From NCBI RefSeq assembly GCF_002072955.1, contig NZ_LPUF01000003.1, positions 124,001 to 188,000 of the forward strand: a stretch of 64,000 bases of DNA. Direction: 5' to 3'. Position 1 is the stretch's first letter, and every line of letters starts with the position of its first letter. Below, piece by piece: positions 39,272 to 46,752 of this stretch. The notes under the pieces were generated by a model. That model saw nothing but the letters and a program-made list of their open reading frames with translations, was not told where the DNA came from and ran no database searches. Both the position numbers and the translations under genes were made by a program. The stretch is from Methyloprofundus sedimenti (GTDB lineage: Bacteria; Pseudomonadota; Gammaproteobacteria; Methylococcales; Methylomonadaceae).

Positions 39272-40358
39272 AATTCATATAATAACTGCAACACCTCTTT
39301 AAAGGGTTAGATGGTATAGTTTCCGTCGACTAAAACCTGAAACTAAAAAGAGGTGCTCAATGAACACGTTTAACCATCTAACCCAAGAGGAAAGATTTTA
39401 CATTTATACGCAACTAAAACAAGGCGTTTCTAAGAATCAAATAGCCATCACATTGGGGCGTCATAAATCGACTATTGGACGTGAAATTACGCGTAATACA
39501 GGTCAGTGTGGTTATCGTTACAAGCAAGCTGAGAGAATAGCTAAACAACGCCATATTGATAAGCCCAAAAACATCAAGATGACGGCTGAGTTACAACAGA
39601 TAATAACGCCTTTAATCAAAGAGAAATGGAGTCCTGACTGTATTTCAGGACGCTTAAAACAACAAGGTAAGGACTCCGTCAGTCATGAGACTATTTACCG
39701 TTATATTTTAGCTAACAAAGCAGCCGGTGGCGATTTGTATACTTATTTGAGGCATCAAGCCAAACCTTATCGTAAGCGATATGGAAAAAATGATTATCGC
39801 GGAACGATACCCAGCCGTGTTGATATTGATGAGCGACCACAAGTGGTTGATGATAAAACGCGTTTAGGTGATTGGGAAGCAGATACTGTTATCGGTAAAG
39901 GACATAAAGGCGTATTGGTGACGCTGACTGAACGGGTCTCAAAGCTCAACTTCGCCATCTCAATTGAGCGTAAAGAATCTGAATTAACGAAAGAGGCGAT
40001 TATCAATGCTCTTGAGCCTTTTAAACGTTGGGTTCACACGATTACCTTTGATAATGGACGTGAGTTTTGTGGGCATGAAGCCATTGCAAAAACACTCGAC
40101 TGCGGCACTTATTTTGCCAAACCGTATCATTCGTGGCAACGAGGTTTAAATGAAAACCACAATGGCTTATTAAGGCAATACTTCCCTAAAAAAGAACCTT
40201 TGGATAAGGTAACTCAAGATGAGGTTGATAGTGCAATTACAGCACTTAATCATCGTCCAAGAAAAGGGTTAAATTACAGAACTCCATGGGAAGTATTTTG
40301 CCAAATAACGGGGGTTGATATAAATAAATCACAGGGTGTTGCATTAATTGCTTGAATT
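39272..40358 (+). mobile_element. IS30-family insertion sequence
   Basis: The element spans about 39276-40354 (1.08 kb). The ends are imperfect inverted repeats: left CATATAATAACTGCAACACC, right (reverse complement) CAAGCAATTAATGCAACACC. AATT occurs directly outside both ends; the surrounding GAATTC on each side makes the exact duplication ambiguous (2-6 bp). The interrupted reading frame rejoins cleanly. Confidence 0.85.
39360..40355 (+). CDS. IS30-family transposase
   Basis: 331 residues, full length. N-terminal helix-turn-helix (FNHLTQEERFYIYTQLKQG, then KNQIAITLGRHKSTIGREI) and DDE catalytic core (LGDWEADTVIGKGHKG; TFDNGREFCGHEAIA; NGLLRQYFPK with the final Glu region KKEPLDKVTQDEV). Ribosome-binding site AAAGAGGTGCTCA. 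Its TGA stop (40353-40355) borrows the final A from the duplicated target. The gene appears intact, so the element may still be mobile. Confidence 0.92.
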   Translation: MNTFNHLTQEERFYIYTQLKQGVSKNQIAITLGRHKSTIGREITRNTGQCGYRYKQAERIAKQRHIDKPKNIKMTAELQQIITPLIKEKWSPDCISGRLKQQGKDSVSHETIYRYILANKAAGGDLYTYLRHQAKPYRKRYGKNDYRGTIPSRVDIDERPQVVDDKTRLGDWEADTVIGKGHKGVLVTLTERVSKLNFAISIERKESELTKEAIINALEPFKRWVHTITFDNGREFCGHEAIAKTLDCGTYFAKPYHSWQRGLNENHNGLLRQYFPKKEPLDKVTQDEVDSAITALNHRPRKGLNYRTPWEVFCQITGVDINKSQGVALIA

Positions 40359-40613
40359 CGCGAAAGTAAAACCACATACCCGCTACTAAAACGCACTTTT
40401 GTGCGCCTTGATGAATTGATCGATAAATGGGTGACTAATGATGCGTGGCTAGCAATGACGATTGAAAACCTCTTTAAAATGCTTCCGCGCCTGCTAAATG
40501 AAATCGCAGAACTCAAACAAAAAGACCCTGGTGATGCCTATCTTATTTTCAATTCTGCTTTTAACTCTTTTGTTCCGTATCTGAATATAATTCGAGCAAA
40601 ATTGATAATATAA

Positions 40614-40957
40614 AGCGCTCTTTCAAGTCACAGATAAAACGTTCAATATCGTCATTCTATTACCCGCTGAACATAAGCGTGTTTAACAGGATTGTAATGT
40701 ATATAATCAACGTAGCTTTTATAATCCTCTATACTTCAATAAACAAAGGATGCTGCTGTTTAGTCAGTCGGAAAGCTTCACGCAAGCATTAAATGTAAAA
40801 GATCAGCCAATCATTATGGCTACGTTCAGCTAAATTAACGGCAAAAAACAAACACTGCCTTTTAGTTTAAGCTAATGATTATTTTATAGGTATGCCAGAC
40901 AAAATCTAAATGACTCAGTGCCCCTAATTCATTTCTATTTTCTCAAGGAGAGAAATC
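40614..40957. other. Intergenic gap before cytochrome b561 gene
   Basis: No gene recognised in this 344-base stretch, and no repeat shared with the rest of the window. A ribosome-binding site (TCAAGGAGAGAAATC) directly precedes the next gene. Confidence 0.45.
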
Positions 40958-41689
40958 ATGACACAACAACTAACTGCTTATCCTGTATGGGATCGTTCTG
41001 TTCGCATCTTTCATTGGGTAAATGTGTTCTGCATATTAGCCTCGATTGCCATTGGTGTGGCGATATTGAATGATAAAGCCCTTGGCGTGAGTAATGAGGG
41101 CAAGTTGATATTAAAAACGGTTCATGTTTACTTTGGTTATGTATTTGCAGCTAATTTAACGTGGCGGATTGTGTGGGGGTTTTTCGGTAACCGTTATGCG
41201 CGCTGGCATTCTATAGTACCGTTTAATGCAGAACATCGTGCTCAATTGTCGGCCATGATGACAGGGGCAAAATCAGCTAAACCAGTGGGGTTCCTGGGAC
41301 ATAGTCCTATTGCTCGATTAATGGTCGGATTATTGTTTTTGCTGATGACTGCACAAGCGATAACAGGCCTGGTCCTGGCCGGAACCGATGTCTACATGCC
41401 TCCCTTTGGTAATACCATTAAAGAATGGATCGCTAGTGATCCTTCGATGGTGGAGAGTGTGCAACCGTATTCAAAAGTAGGGATCAATGAAGCAGCTTAT
41501 AAAGAAATGCGTGATATTAGAAAACCGTTTATTACCGTTCATTATTACGTGTTTTACGTGCTTCTGGCTGCCATTATTTTGCATTTACTGGGAGTATTGG
41601 TATCAGAGTTAAAAGAGAATAATGGGCTTATTTCCGCAATGTTTACCGGTAAAAAAGTATTTTCTGAAAAACCATTTGATGCAGAGTGA
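40958..41689 (+). CDS. Cytochrome b561-type membrane protein
   Basis: 243 residues of the cytochrome b/b6 (PF01292-like) family, which carries two b hemes and passes electrons between quinones and periplasmic partners. Four hydrophobic segments with histidines in the expected places: VRIFHWVNVFC, LKTVHVYFGYVFAANLTWRI, and VHYYVFYVLLAAIILHLLG. A partner (hydrogenase, monoheme c or formate dehydrogenase) is not encoded nearby. Confidence 0.87.
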   Translation: MTQQLTAYPVWDRSVRIFHWVNVFCILASIAIGVAILNDKALGVSNEGKLILKTVHVYFGYVFAANLTWRIVWGFFGNRYARWHSIVPFNAEHRAQLSAMMTGAKSAKPVGFLGHSPIARLMVGLLFLLMTAQAITGLVLAGTDVYMPPFGNTIKEWIASDPSMVESVQPYSKVGINEAAYKEMRDIRKPFITVHYYVFYVLLAAIILHLLGVLVSELKENNGLISAMFTGKKVFSEKPFDAE

Positions 41690-41711
41690 TAATTTCTAAC
41701 GCGTTATTATC

Positions 41712-41807
41712 TCGGTCTAGTGAACATACACACTAACTCCCACTGCCTGTTAATAACAAGACGGGTAGGCACTGTAACTAAACGAGCTTATATGCATTAA
41801 TTAAGCT
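41712..41807. repeat. Direct repeat E, left copy
   Basis: TCTCGGTCTAGTGAACATAC ... AACAAGACGGGTAGGCACTG ... ATGCATTAATTAA. The right copy is at 44051-44144 in the same orientation; by eye about 80 of 94 positions match. The two copies bracket higBA and the RES gene. Confidence 0.8.
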
Positions 41808-41859
41808 CGTAGGCTGGGTTAGATTTTCAAGCGGAGCGCGGAAAACGTAACCCAGCCTA
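41808..41859. repeat. Inverted repeat F1
   Basis: TAGGCTGGGTTA and TAACCCAGCCTA, a perfect 12-bp pair, enclose about 26 bases. A related structure is at 42861-42895. Confidence 0.65.
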
Positions 41860-41862
41860 AGC

Positions 41863-41922
41863 GCTACTTTTAGCTCTTTTGCGCCGTATCTGAAGATGAT
41901 TCGAGCAAAAGACATAACATAA
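41863..41922 (+). pseudogene. 3' fragment of a paralogue of the IS30-split gene
   Basis: Reads ATFSSFAPYLKMIRAKDIT then a stop, against SAFNSFVPYLNIIRAKLII at the end of the split gene (40557-40613). The DNA matches too and continues past the stop (ATAAAGC). Only the last 19 codons remain. Confidence 0.65.
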
Positions 41923-41989
41923 AGCACATTAAAAGAGTGGCTATAAAATGAGGTATATTTAATATACAAAGCCGGGTTACGTTATTTCA

Positions 41990-42340
41990 TTAATTGATAA
42001 GAGATTCATATGGAATTTTTAAACCATGATGTAAGCGCTTTATCATACTAAGGCTCAAGTCTCTTTTTCGATTGAGTATTTCAGATACACGCCCCATACT
42101 ACCAATAAAGGGCTGTAAATCTTTTCGAGTTAAATTGTTTTGTGCCATTAAAAACTTTATGGCTTCAATCGGTTCTGAAGCAGGAATGGGGTAATGCTCT
42201 TCCTCATACTTTTCAATAAGTAACGATAAAACCTCTAATTCATCACGTTCTATAGTATCGCTTTTAGCACCCCAAAGTTGATTGACTCTTTCTAAAGCTT
42301 CATTAAGTTGTTTATCATTTTTGATGAGTTTTAATTTCAT
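41990..42340 (-). CDS. higA: HigA-type antitoxin
   Basis: 116 residues with a C-terminal helix-turn-helix (NNLTRKDLQPFIGSMGRVSE then ILNRKRDLSLSMIKRLHHGL). This is the antitoxin of a HigB-HigA system: it neutralises HigB and represses the operon. It follows the toxin gene by eight bases, in the toxin-first order typical of hig loci. Confidence 0.88.
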   Translation of the reverse strand: MKLKLIKNDKQLNEALERVNQLWGAKSDTIERDELEVLSLLIEKYEEEHYPIPASEPIEAIKFLMAQNNLTRKDLQPFIGSMGRVSEILNRKRDLSLSMIKRLHHGLKIPYESLIN

Positions 42341-42348
42341 ATTGTCAC

Positions 42349-42654
42349 CTATATTTCTTCAATATTCTTAATTTTGTCATATTCTGCATGAGTTCCAACA
42401 AACCGAATTAACATCATTTGGAATTGATAATCTACTCTTGTGACAATTCGATATTTATTACCACAAATATTAAATACAACACGATTGTTTTTCAGAATAC
42501 TTGCATTTTTAAGATTTTCCTTGATTTTATGAGGAGTAGTCCATTCAGCTTTCAATGAGTAGTTATACCATTCCGTCATTGCTATTTTTGCATCAATATA
42601 CTCAGGACTACTTTCCCAAAAAATTCTCAATGTCGATTTGGCTATAATCCTCAT
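42349..42654 (-). CDS. higB: HigB-type mRNA interferase toxin
   Basis: 101 residues of the HigB/RelE-like family: WTTPHKIKENLKNASILKNN, RVVFNICGNKYRIV and the C-terminal FVGTHAEYDKI signature. Predicted to cut mRNA on translating ribosomes. First gene of the toxin-antitoxin pair. Confidence 0.9.
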   Translation of the reverse strand: MRIIAKSTLRIFWESSPEYIDAKIAMTEWYNYSLKAEWTTPHKIKENLKNASILKNNRVVFNICGNKYRIVTRVDYQFQMMLIRFVGTHAEYDKIKNIEEI

Positions 42655-42854
42655 CGTTTAATAGTAGCATATTCCCTTTTTGGGAATATTTATTTTTTAA
42701 TCAATACCTCATATTTTCAGCTATAAATGATGAGGGCCGTAGCTTGCATCAAGCAATCCGTTATTTAGAGAATAATCAATATATTTTGCAACAAGCTTTC
42801 CAAAATTCTTGGTAATGAACTTGAGTGGGGGCTCACCTTGAAAAAAACAAAGCA

Positions 42855-42957
42855 AATAAGCTGGGTTACGCAGTGGAGCTGCTAACCCAGCCTAGGCGCT
42901 GTGGCAAATTTGGAGCGCTGCGGCAAATTTGTCCGACAGCAGCGCCTTGTTAGGTTG
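42855..42957 (-). repeat. Inverted-repeat region F2 with attC-like features
   Basis: GCTGGGTTACGCAGTGGAGC and TGCTAACCCAGCCTAGG form a hairpin related to F1. Next to it, read on the minus strand directly after the RES-gene stop, ACCTAACAAGGCGCTGC (fits the RYYYAAC core of integron attC sites) is followed by an inverted GCAGCGC and by a GTTAGC end. The GTTAGCA end does not fully match GTTRRRY, and no integrase is in the window. Confidence 0.4.
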
Positions 42958-42964
42958 TGCCCAC

Positions 42965-44014
42965 TCAATTTCTGACAGGCCCAAATCGTATATCATAAGC
43001 CACCTGACTGAGTACCAGCCTGTTTATACACTTTATCTTCAATTTACCGTCAGCAATCGGATGGCCAAATATTGCAGCGTTTGGAATAGCAGTATGCTGC
43101 TCATAGTCTTGGTACTGAGGAATTCTTCTGTGTGACAGCCCATAAGTTGTTTGAAAAGGCATAATACCAAGACGTAGCAAGCTAAAATAAGATGGATAAA
43201 TAATGCCGTCATAGCCCCTTTCTTTTGCTGCACGAGATATATTTCTTGTTATTGGGTAGGCATGTGAAGCTGCTAAGAAAAGCATATGCATAGCAAGATC
43301 TAGACTTTCAAATTCAGTGACATTCTCCTCTTTAATAAGCACGGTAAGATCCAACATTTTCAGCTGATTAACCGGTTGAAGTGTGGCCAAATATATATCA
43401 TCTTCAGCAGTAACTCGGCACTCATGAAGACAAACATCTAAATCTTCAGAGGTGTATAGTGCAGGAAAGGCCTGATCATCCAATCTACCGCTACTAGCAA
43501 ACTCTATAGGAGGACTATCGTATTCAGAATCAGATCCAGGAGACCTTGGTGATTTTCTAATGCGATACAACTGATGAGAGTTACCCAAGGGTCTTGTAGG
43601 GTACTCGGCAAATATTCGTTTAATTATTGCGCGCTGATTTCTTTCATCTTGAAGGTCTTTAAGTGGTTCTATTTCACCTACCATCCACAATCTTGGACTA
43701 TAGTGAAAGAAACCTACATCCAGTAGCTTTTCAAATAGGTGAATATCATTTCTTAGCCCCGGCGATACATCAATCGACGTTTCTTGATGCTGATTGAATT
43801 GAATCACTGGCGCTGTGCCAAAATCATATTTATGAAGTGAGCCCCAGACGAAAAATCTGTGCGCGAGCTGCTCCAGTGACTTTTCACTAAGTTTTCGACC
43901 CTCAGAATCACCACAGTTAGGACAGTTCGCTTTTTCTTCAACACCGAGGCGCCACGCATCTAAGCGCAACCCATGATCCTCAAAGCACTCTGAACATGCA
44001 ATATGTTTGATGAT
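42965..44014 (-). CDS. RES-domain protein with zinc-ribbon N-terminus, unusual start
   Basis: RES-family toxins are NAD+ phosphorylases. The RES core is at about residues 150-260 (HQLYRIRKSPRSPG; SSGRLDDQAFPALYTSEDLD; CLHECR). The first usual start codon is a TTG at 43969, but the same frame is open upstream and encodes HIACSECFEDHG, which adds a second Cys pair to CPNCGDSEG and completes a four-Cys zinc ribbon. AGGAG (44021-44025) lies six bases before an ATC at 44014, where the start is expected. No ATG, GTG or TTG is there, so translation starts at ATC/ATT or at a weaker TTG, or the gene has lost its start. No Xre-type antitoxin is adjacent. Confidence 0.65.
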   Translation of the reverse strand: MIKHIACSECFEDHGLRLDAWRLGVEEKANCPNCGDSEGRKLSEKSLEQLAHRFFVWGSLHKYDFGTAPVIQFNQHQETSIDVSPGLRNDIHLFEKLLDVGFFHYSPRLWMVGEIEPLKDLQDERNQRAIIKRIFAEYPTRPLGNSHQLYRIRKSPRSPGSDSEYDSPPIEFASSGRLDDQAFPALYTSEDLDVCLHECRVTAEDDIYLATLQPVNQLKMLDLTVLIKEENVTEFESLDLAMHMLFLAASHAYPITRNISRAAKERGYDGIIYPSYFSLLRLGIMPFQTTYGLSHRRIPQYQDYEQHTAIPNAAIFGHPIADGKLKIKCINRLVLSQVAYDIRFGPVRN

Positions 44015-44050
44015 GTTGGACTCCTACTTTTAAAACATAACAAACTACTG

Positions 44051-44144
44051 TCTCAATCTAATGATCATACACTCTAACTCCCACCTTCTGTCAATAACAA
44101 GACGGGTCGGCACTAAAGCTAAATGAGTTTACATGCATTAATTA
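44051..44144. repeat. Direct repeat E, right copy
   Basis: TCTCAATCTAATGATCATAC ... AACAAGACGGGTCGGCACTA ... ATGCATTAATTAC. See the left copy at 41712-41807. Confidence 0.8.
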
Positions 44145-44234
44145 CAAGGCAACCAGATACGAATAATAGCCAGCGCTTGGCTGTTTTGAGTCAGTCAATA
44201 TTTTGAAAATACTTAGCACTTTGTGGTCTCTAGT

Positions 44235-44663
44235 TTAAATCTGAACCTTTTCCAAAGTCGGCAGTTTCTCTACTTGCTGGCAAAATCCCTGCCAATCAGC
44301 ATTGACCTGCAATAACACCTCAGTAATATAATCCTGACTGGGGTTGTGTTCATCTGGAAAATTCGACAACGCGCAGGAAGTACGGTGTTTGTGTAAGGTG
44401 TATTGCATAAATTCTTCAATAAAACCCTCAAATAATGCTAATAACTGCGGCTTCATTATCTCATCAGTAAGATCCAGCTTTTGTATCTGTAGTAATGATT
44501 CCTGATAGGCTTGCTTTAGTGATTCTGTGACATTACGTTTAAATATTTCTTGCCATTTTTGTTGTGATAAATCCTTATTAATATTGCGATCATATTGCCG
44601 CCGTGTCATTTTCTTTAAAGCTGATAGATATTCTGCAAATGTGACTAATGTGTTTTCTGGCAT
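44235..44663 (-). CDS. Hypothetical helical protein divergent from a NifA-controlled unit
   Basis: 142 residues from ATG 44663 (ribosome-binding site AGGAAA, seven bases before it; an ATG-free extension to 44687 is less likely). Mostly helical and charged (YLSALKKMTRRQYDRNINKD; ESLLQIQKLDLTDEIMKPQL). No family recognised. It is transcribed away from the GST-containing nif cluster, and the NifA-type site at 44754-44769 lies about 100 bases upstream of it, but I see no sigma-54 promoter facing this way. Confidence 0.65.
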   Translation of the reverse strand: MPENTLVTFAEYLSALKKMTRRQYDRNINKDLSQQKWQEIFKRNVTESLKQAYQESLLQIQKLDLTDEIMKPQLLALFEGFIEEFMQYTLHKHRTSCALSNFPDEHNPSQDYITEVLLQVNADWQGFCQQVEKLPTLEKVQI

Positions 44664-44753
44664 AAATAAATTTCCTTTGTTTGTCAATGACTCAGACGTC
44701 TGGAAAAATTAAGTCGTCTTTACGACATGCGAACTCAGTTATTTTAAAATGAG

Positions 44754-44769
44754 TGTCGTAAAGCCAACA
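44754..44769. promoter_or_regulatory. NifA-type upstream activator site
   Basis: TGTCGTAAAGCCAACA fits TGT-N10-ACA. It lies about 109 bases upstream of the -24 element at 44868. Confidence 0.65.
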
Positions 44770-44867
44770 AATAACCTTATTTGGCTATGCTCTAAGCCTG
44801 ATCAATAATAAGGCAATCCTCGTACCATAACTTGCTTTTCCCATTCAATAACCACTGACAATGCACA

Positions 44868-44884
44868 TTGGCATCTAGCTTGCT
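44868..44884 (+). promoter_or_regulatory. Sigma-54 promoter of the GST-containing cluster
   Basis: TTGGCATCTAGCTTGCT is nearly identical to the consensus TTGGCACnnnnTTTGCT. The first gene starts at 44973. Confidence 0.82.
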
Positions 44885-44972
44885 GGGAATTCTATATGCC
44901 TTGTCAAATTGAATCCATAAAACTAATACTGCACTTGAATTTGACTTAATTAATACCCCAATAAAATTAGCA

Positions 44973-45356
44973 ATGACGACAGCTGACACGATTACTCAAT
45001 GGTCACTTAATAATCCTTTATCTCCCGAACAGGTAGATTGTGTCACTACTGTGATGCTTAAAATTCTGGATGGTAAATGTAAGATGAAAGCCGAAGAAAA
45101 AGACAGAATGTTATTACTTTATGATCAAGTAAAAACGCAACAGGGCAAGCTAATGGGTGAAGAAATGCACCAGTTAATTAACCATGCACGCAATAATCTT
45201 ACTGACGACATAAAAGACGTTATCTATGAAAAACGTGTATTAGCTGAAACCACACTGTCCCGCCCGGTAATGAAAGCGTTTAAGGCGATGATTAGGCAGC
45301 GCGGCTTGTTTAATAACGAAGCATTGCCGCTTAAAACCATAAGCATTCCAGATTAA
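44973..45356 (+). CDS. Hypothetical protein, first gene of a NifA/sigma-54 unit
   Basis: 127 residues, helical: LSPEQVDCVTTVMLKILDGK, CKMKAEEKDRMLLLYDQVKT and a basic C-terminal helix KAFKAMIRQRGLFN. No catalytic motif or known domain is visible. It heads a cluster with a GST and another small protein, behind a strong sigma-54 promoter, so it is probably made under nitrogen-fixing conditions. No clear Shine-Dalgarno sequence before the ATG. Confidence 0.75.
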   Translation: MTTADTITQWSLNNPLSPEQVDCVTTVMLKILDGKCKMKAEEKDRMLLLYDQVKTQQGKLMGEEMHQLINHARNNLTDDIKDVIYEKRVLAETTLSRPVMKAFKAMIRQRGLFNNEALPLKTISIPD

Positions 45357-45381
45357 ATCGACAACACAAATAACCAACAAA

Positions 45382-46017
45382 ATGGCAAATCTAAAATTAT
45401 ATATGACCCCCGGCTCCTGCTCGACAGGCATACATATTCTAATGGAAGAGTTAGAGCTGATCTTTGAAGCGCATATTGTTAATTTACCGGCGGGCGATCA
45501 ATACAAACCCGACTATATGGCGATTAATCCGAAATCCACTATTCCAACTCTGGTTACAAAAGAGGGCACCGCGATTACTGAGTTTAGTGCCATTGCTTAC
45601 TGGCTGGCACGTACCTACCCCAAAGCACAGCTAATGCCAGGTGATATAGAGGGTGATACTTTAGTGCTGGAGACCATGAACTATGTGGTTAATACCTTAC
45701 ATATGCAAGGTTTTACACGTATTTTTACCACGGACAATTATGCTTTTAACGAAGCCGATGTTGATCGCGTTAAAGCACAAGGCGACATCATTGTAAAAAA
45801 AGGCTTTGCTTTGATCAACAAACAACTGGAAGGAAAAAGCTTTATTAGCAATAAGTTTTCTATTGCTGATGCGGCTTTATTTTATTGTGAATTTTGGGCA
45901 GTACGCATAGGCATTCATTTACCTGATAACTGCCTTGCTCATTATCACACTATTTTAAAACGCCCCGCGGCTATTCAAGTTTTAAAAGAAGAAGGCTATT
46001 CCTCCTTATTTCAATAA
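45382..46017 (+). CDS. Glutathione S-transferase family protein
   Basis: 211 residues. Thioredoxin-like N-terminal domain (KLYMTPGSCSTGIHILMEEL, residues 4-23; NPKSTIPTLVTKEG; ITEFSAIAYWLARTYP) and an all-helical C-terminal domain (FISNKFSIADAALFYCEFWA). The Ser/Cys near residue 12 is the likely catalytic residue. GSTs are found in several nif regions; the substrate is unknown. Starts 25 bases after the preceding gene. Confidence 0.9.
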   Translation: MANLKLYMTPGSCSTGIHILMEELELIFEAHIVNLPAGDQYKPDYMAINPKSTIPTLVTKEGTAITEFSAIAYWLARTYPKAQLMPGDIEGDTLVLETMNYVVNTLHMQGFTRIFTTDNYAFNEADVDRVKAQGDIIVKKGFALINKQLEGKSFISNKFSIADAALFYCEFWAVRIGIHLPDNCLAHYHTILKRPAAIQVLKEEGYSSLFQ

Positions 46018-46063
46018 TACTTCAAAAACTGTTTTTTACTGCAATAACCCGAGACTACAAACC

Positions 46064-46414
46064 ATGACAGAAACAGTAAAAAATATTTGGCGCCTGGACA
46101 AAGATCCAACGATCAAATCTATACTTATCCTATTGCAGCACGAAGTCGGTCCTGATAACTTTATGCTACTGAACGAAAGCGAACTCAATGAAAAAGCGGT
46201 GCGTATTATTTATCCTTCAACGCAACGGGATTTATCCGCTTATATCTATAGCTATGCCCAGCGTATTGATCATTACGGTCTGGATTTAGAATTTCCCTAC
46301 CTGATTGAAGCAGCCGCAAATGACCAGAGCATACGCTTAGACAATTTAACGGCGGAAGAAGTGATAGAGAAAGTCATTGAGCACTTGCAAATTAAAGTAC
46401 CAAATTCAGTCTAA
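46064..46414 (+). CDS. Small hypothetical protein of the nif-regulated cluster
   Basis: 116 residues, acidic: IWRLDKDPTIKSILILLQHE, VRIIYPSTQRDLSAYIYSYA and a C-terminal helix AEEVIEKVIEHLQIKV. No domain recognised. Starts 46 bases after the GST gene and is the last gene before a palindromic region, so it probably ends the transcript. Confidence 0.75.
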   Translation: MTETVKNIWRLDKDPTIKSILILLQHEVGPDNFMLLNESELNEKAVRIIYPSTQRDLSAYIYSYAQRIDHYGLDLEFPYLIEAAANDQSIRLDNLTAEEVIEKVIEHLQIKVPNSV

Positions 46415-46418
46415 TGGC

Positions 46419-46437
46419 GTAACTTCTCATTACCCAC
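46419..46437. repeat. Solitary IS66-type terminal repeat
   Basis: GTAACTTCTCATTACCCAC matches the end of the IS66 element at 17228-18874 (GTAACTTCTCATTATACAC and GAAACTTCTCATTATCCAC) almost completely. No partner end or transposase is next to it; the long palindrome starts four bases away. Confidence 0.7.
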
Positions 46438-46440
46438 AGA

Positions 46441-46615
46441 TATTTAGGAGCGAGAATTCAATAATACCCGAGTCTGACTTGTCTTTTGACTTCACAGGCG
46501 TGCTAGAAAACCAGTTGCGTAGCCTGCTATGCGCCTGTTTTCCTAGCACGCCTGTGATGCCAAAATCCTACGTCATACTTTCGGGTATTATTAAACCCTC
46601 GCTCCTTAGCAATAA
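46441..46615. repeat. Long imperfect palindrome (about 170 bp)
   Basis: AGGAGCGAG plus AATAATACCCGA (46446-46471) are matched by TCGGGTATTATT plus CTCGCTCCT (46581-46606). CACAGGCGTGCTAG (46493-46506) is matched by CTAGCACGCCTGTG (46543-46556). The centre is near 46523. Transcribed RNA would form one long hairpin. The short frames across it are artefacts. Confidence 0.8.
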
Positions 46616-46621
46616 ATAATC

Positions 46622-46697
46622 CGTCTTTCCTGCACGCTGTTAGCAGGAATCCAGGTTGACACAATAGATCCCCGATACAAGACTTCGGGGATGACGA
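46622..46697. repeat. Family A-related hairpin repeat (A4)
   Basis: CGTCTTTCCTGC ... AGCAGGAATCC ... AGATCCCCGATACAAGACTT then CGGGGATGACG has the interior blocks of the MITE family in inverted order. Terminal repeats and target duplication are not recognisable. Confidence 0.5.
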
Positions 46698-46752
46698 TCT
46701 CTCCTACATCGAGATAACTGATCTGTAATATCAGGTAATCCTGGGGAAATAA

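Larger units (their letters stand above)
38928..40613 (+). pseudogene. Gene of unknown function split by an IS30 insertion
   Basis: Part 1 (38928-39275) encodes MMSIELIIAKEFANICITHT up to AYLMLRTLKETRI. Part 2 (40356-40613) encodes IRESKTTYPLLKRTFVRLDE through LIIRAKL-type residues to a stop. Deleting the IS and one copy of the AATT duplication joins CGA ATT CGC in frame (TRIRESK) and yields about 200 residues. The predicted protein is mostly helical and belongs to no family I recognise. A fragment of a paralogue's 3' end lies at 41863-41922. Confidence 0.78.

Noticed and set aside
41712-44144. Prophage or integrative element with att sites
   Set aside because: No integrase, no tRNA target and no phage genes within the block.
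46377-46619. 80-codon ORF
   Set aside because: Runs through the solitary IS66 end and the long palindrome; no ribosome-binding site or family pattern.
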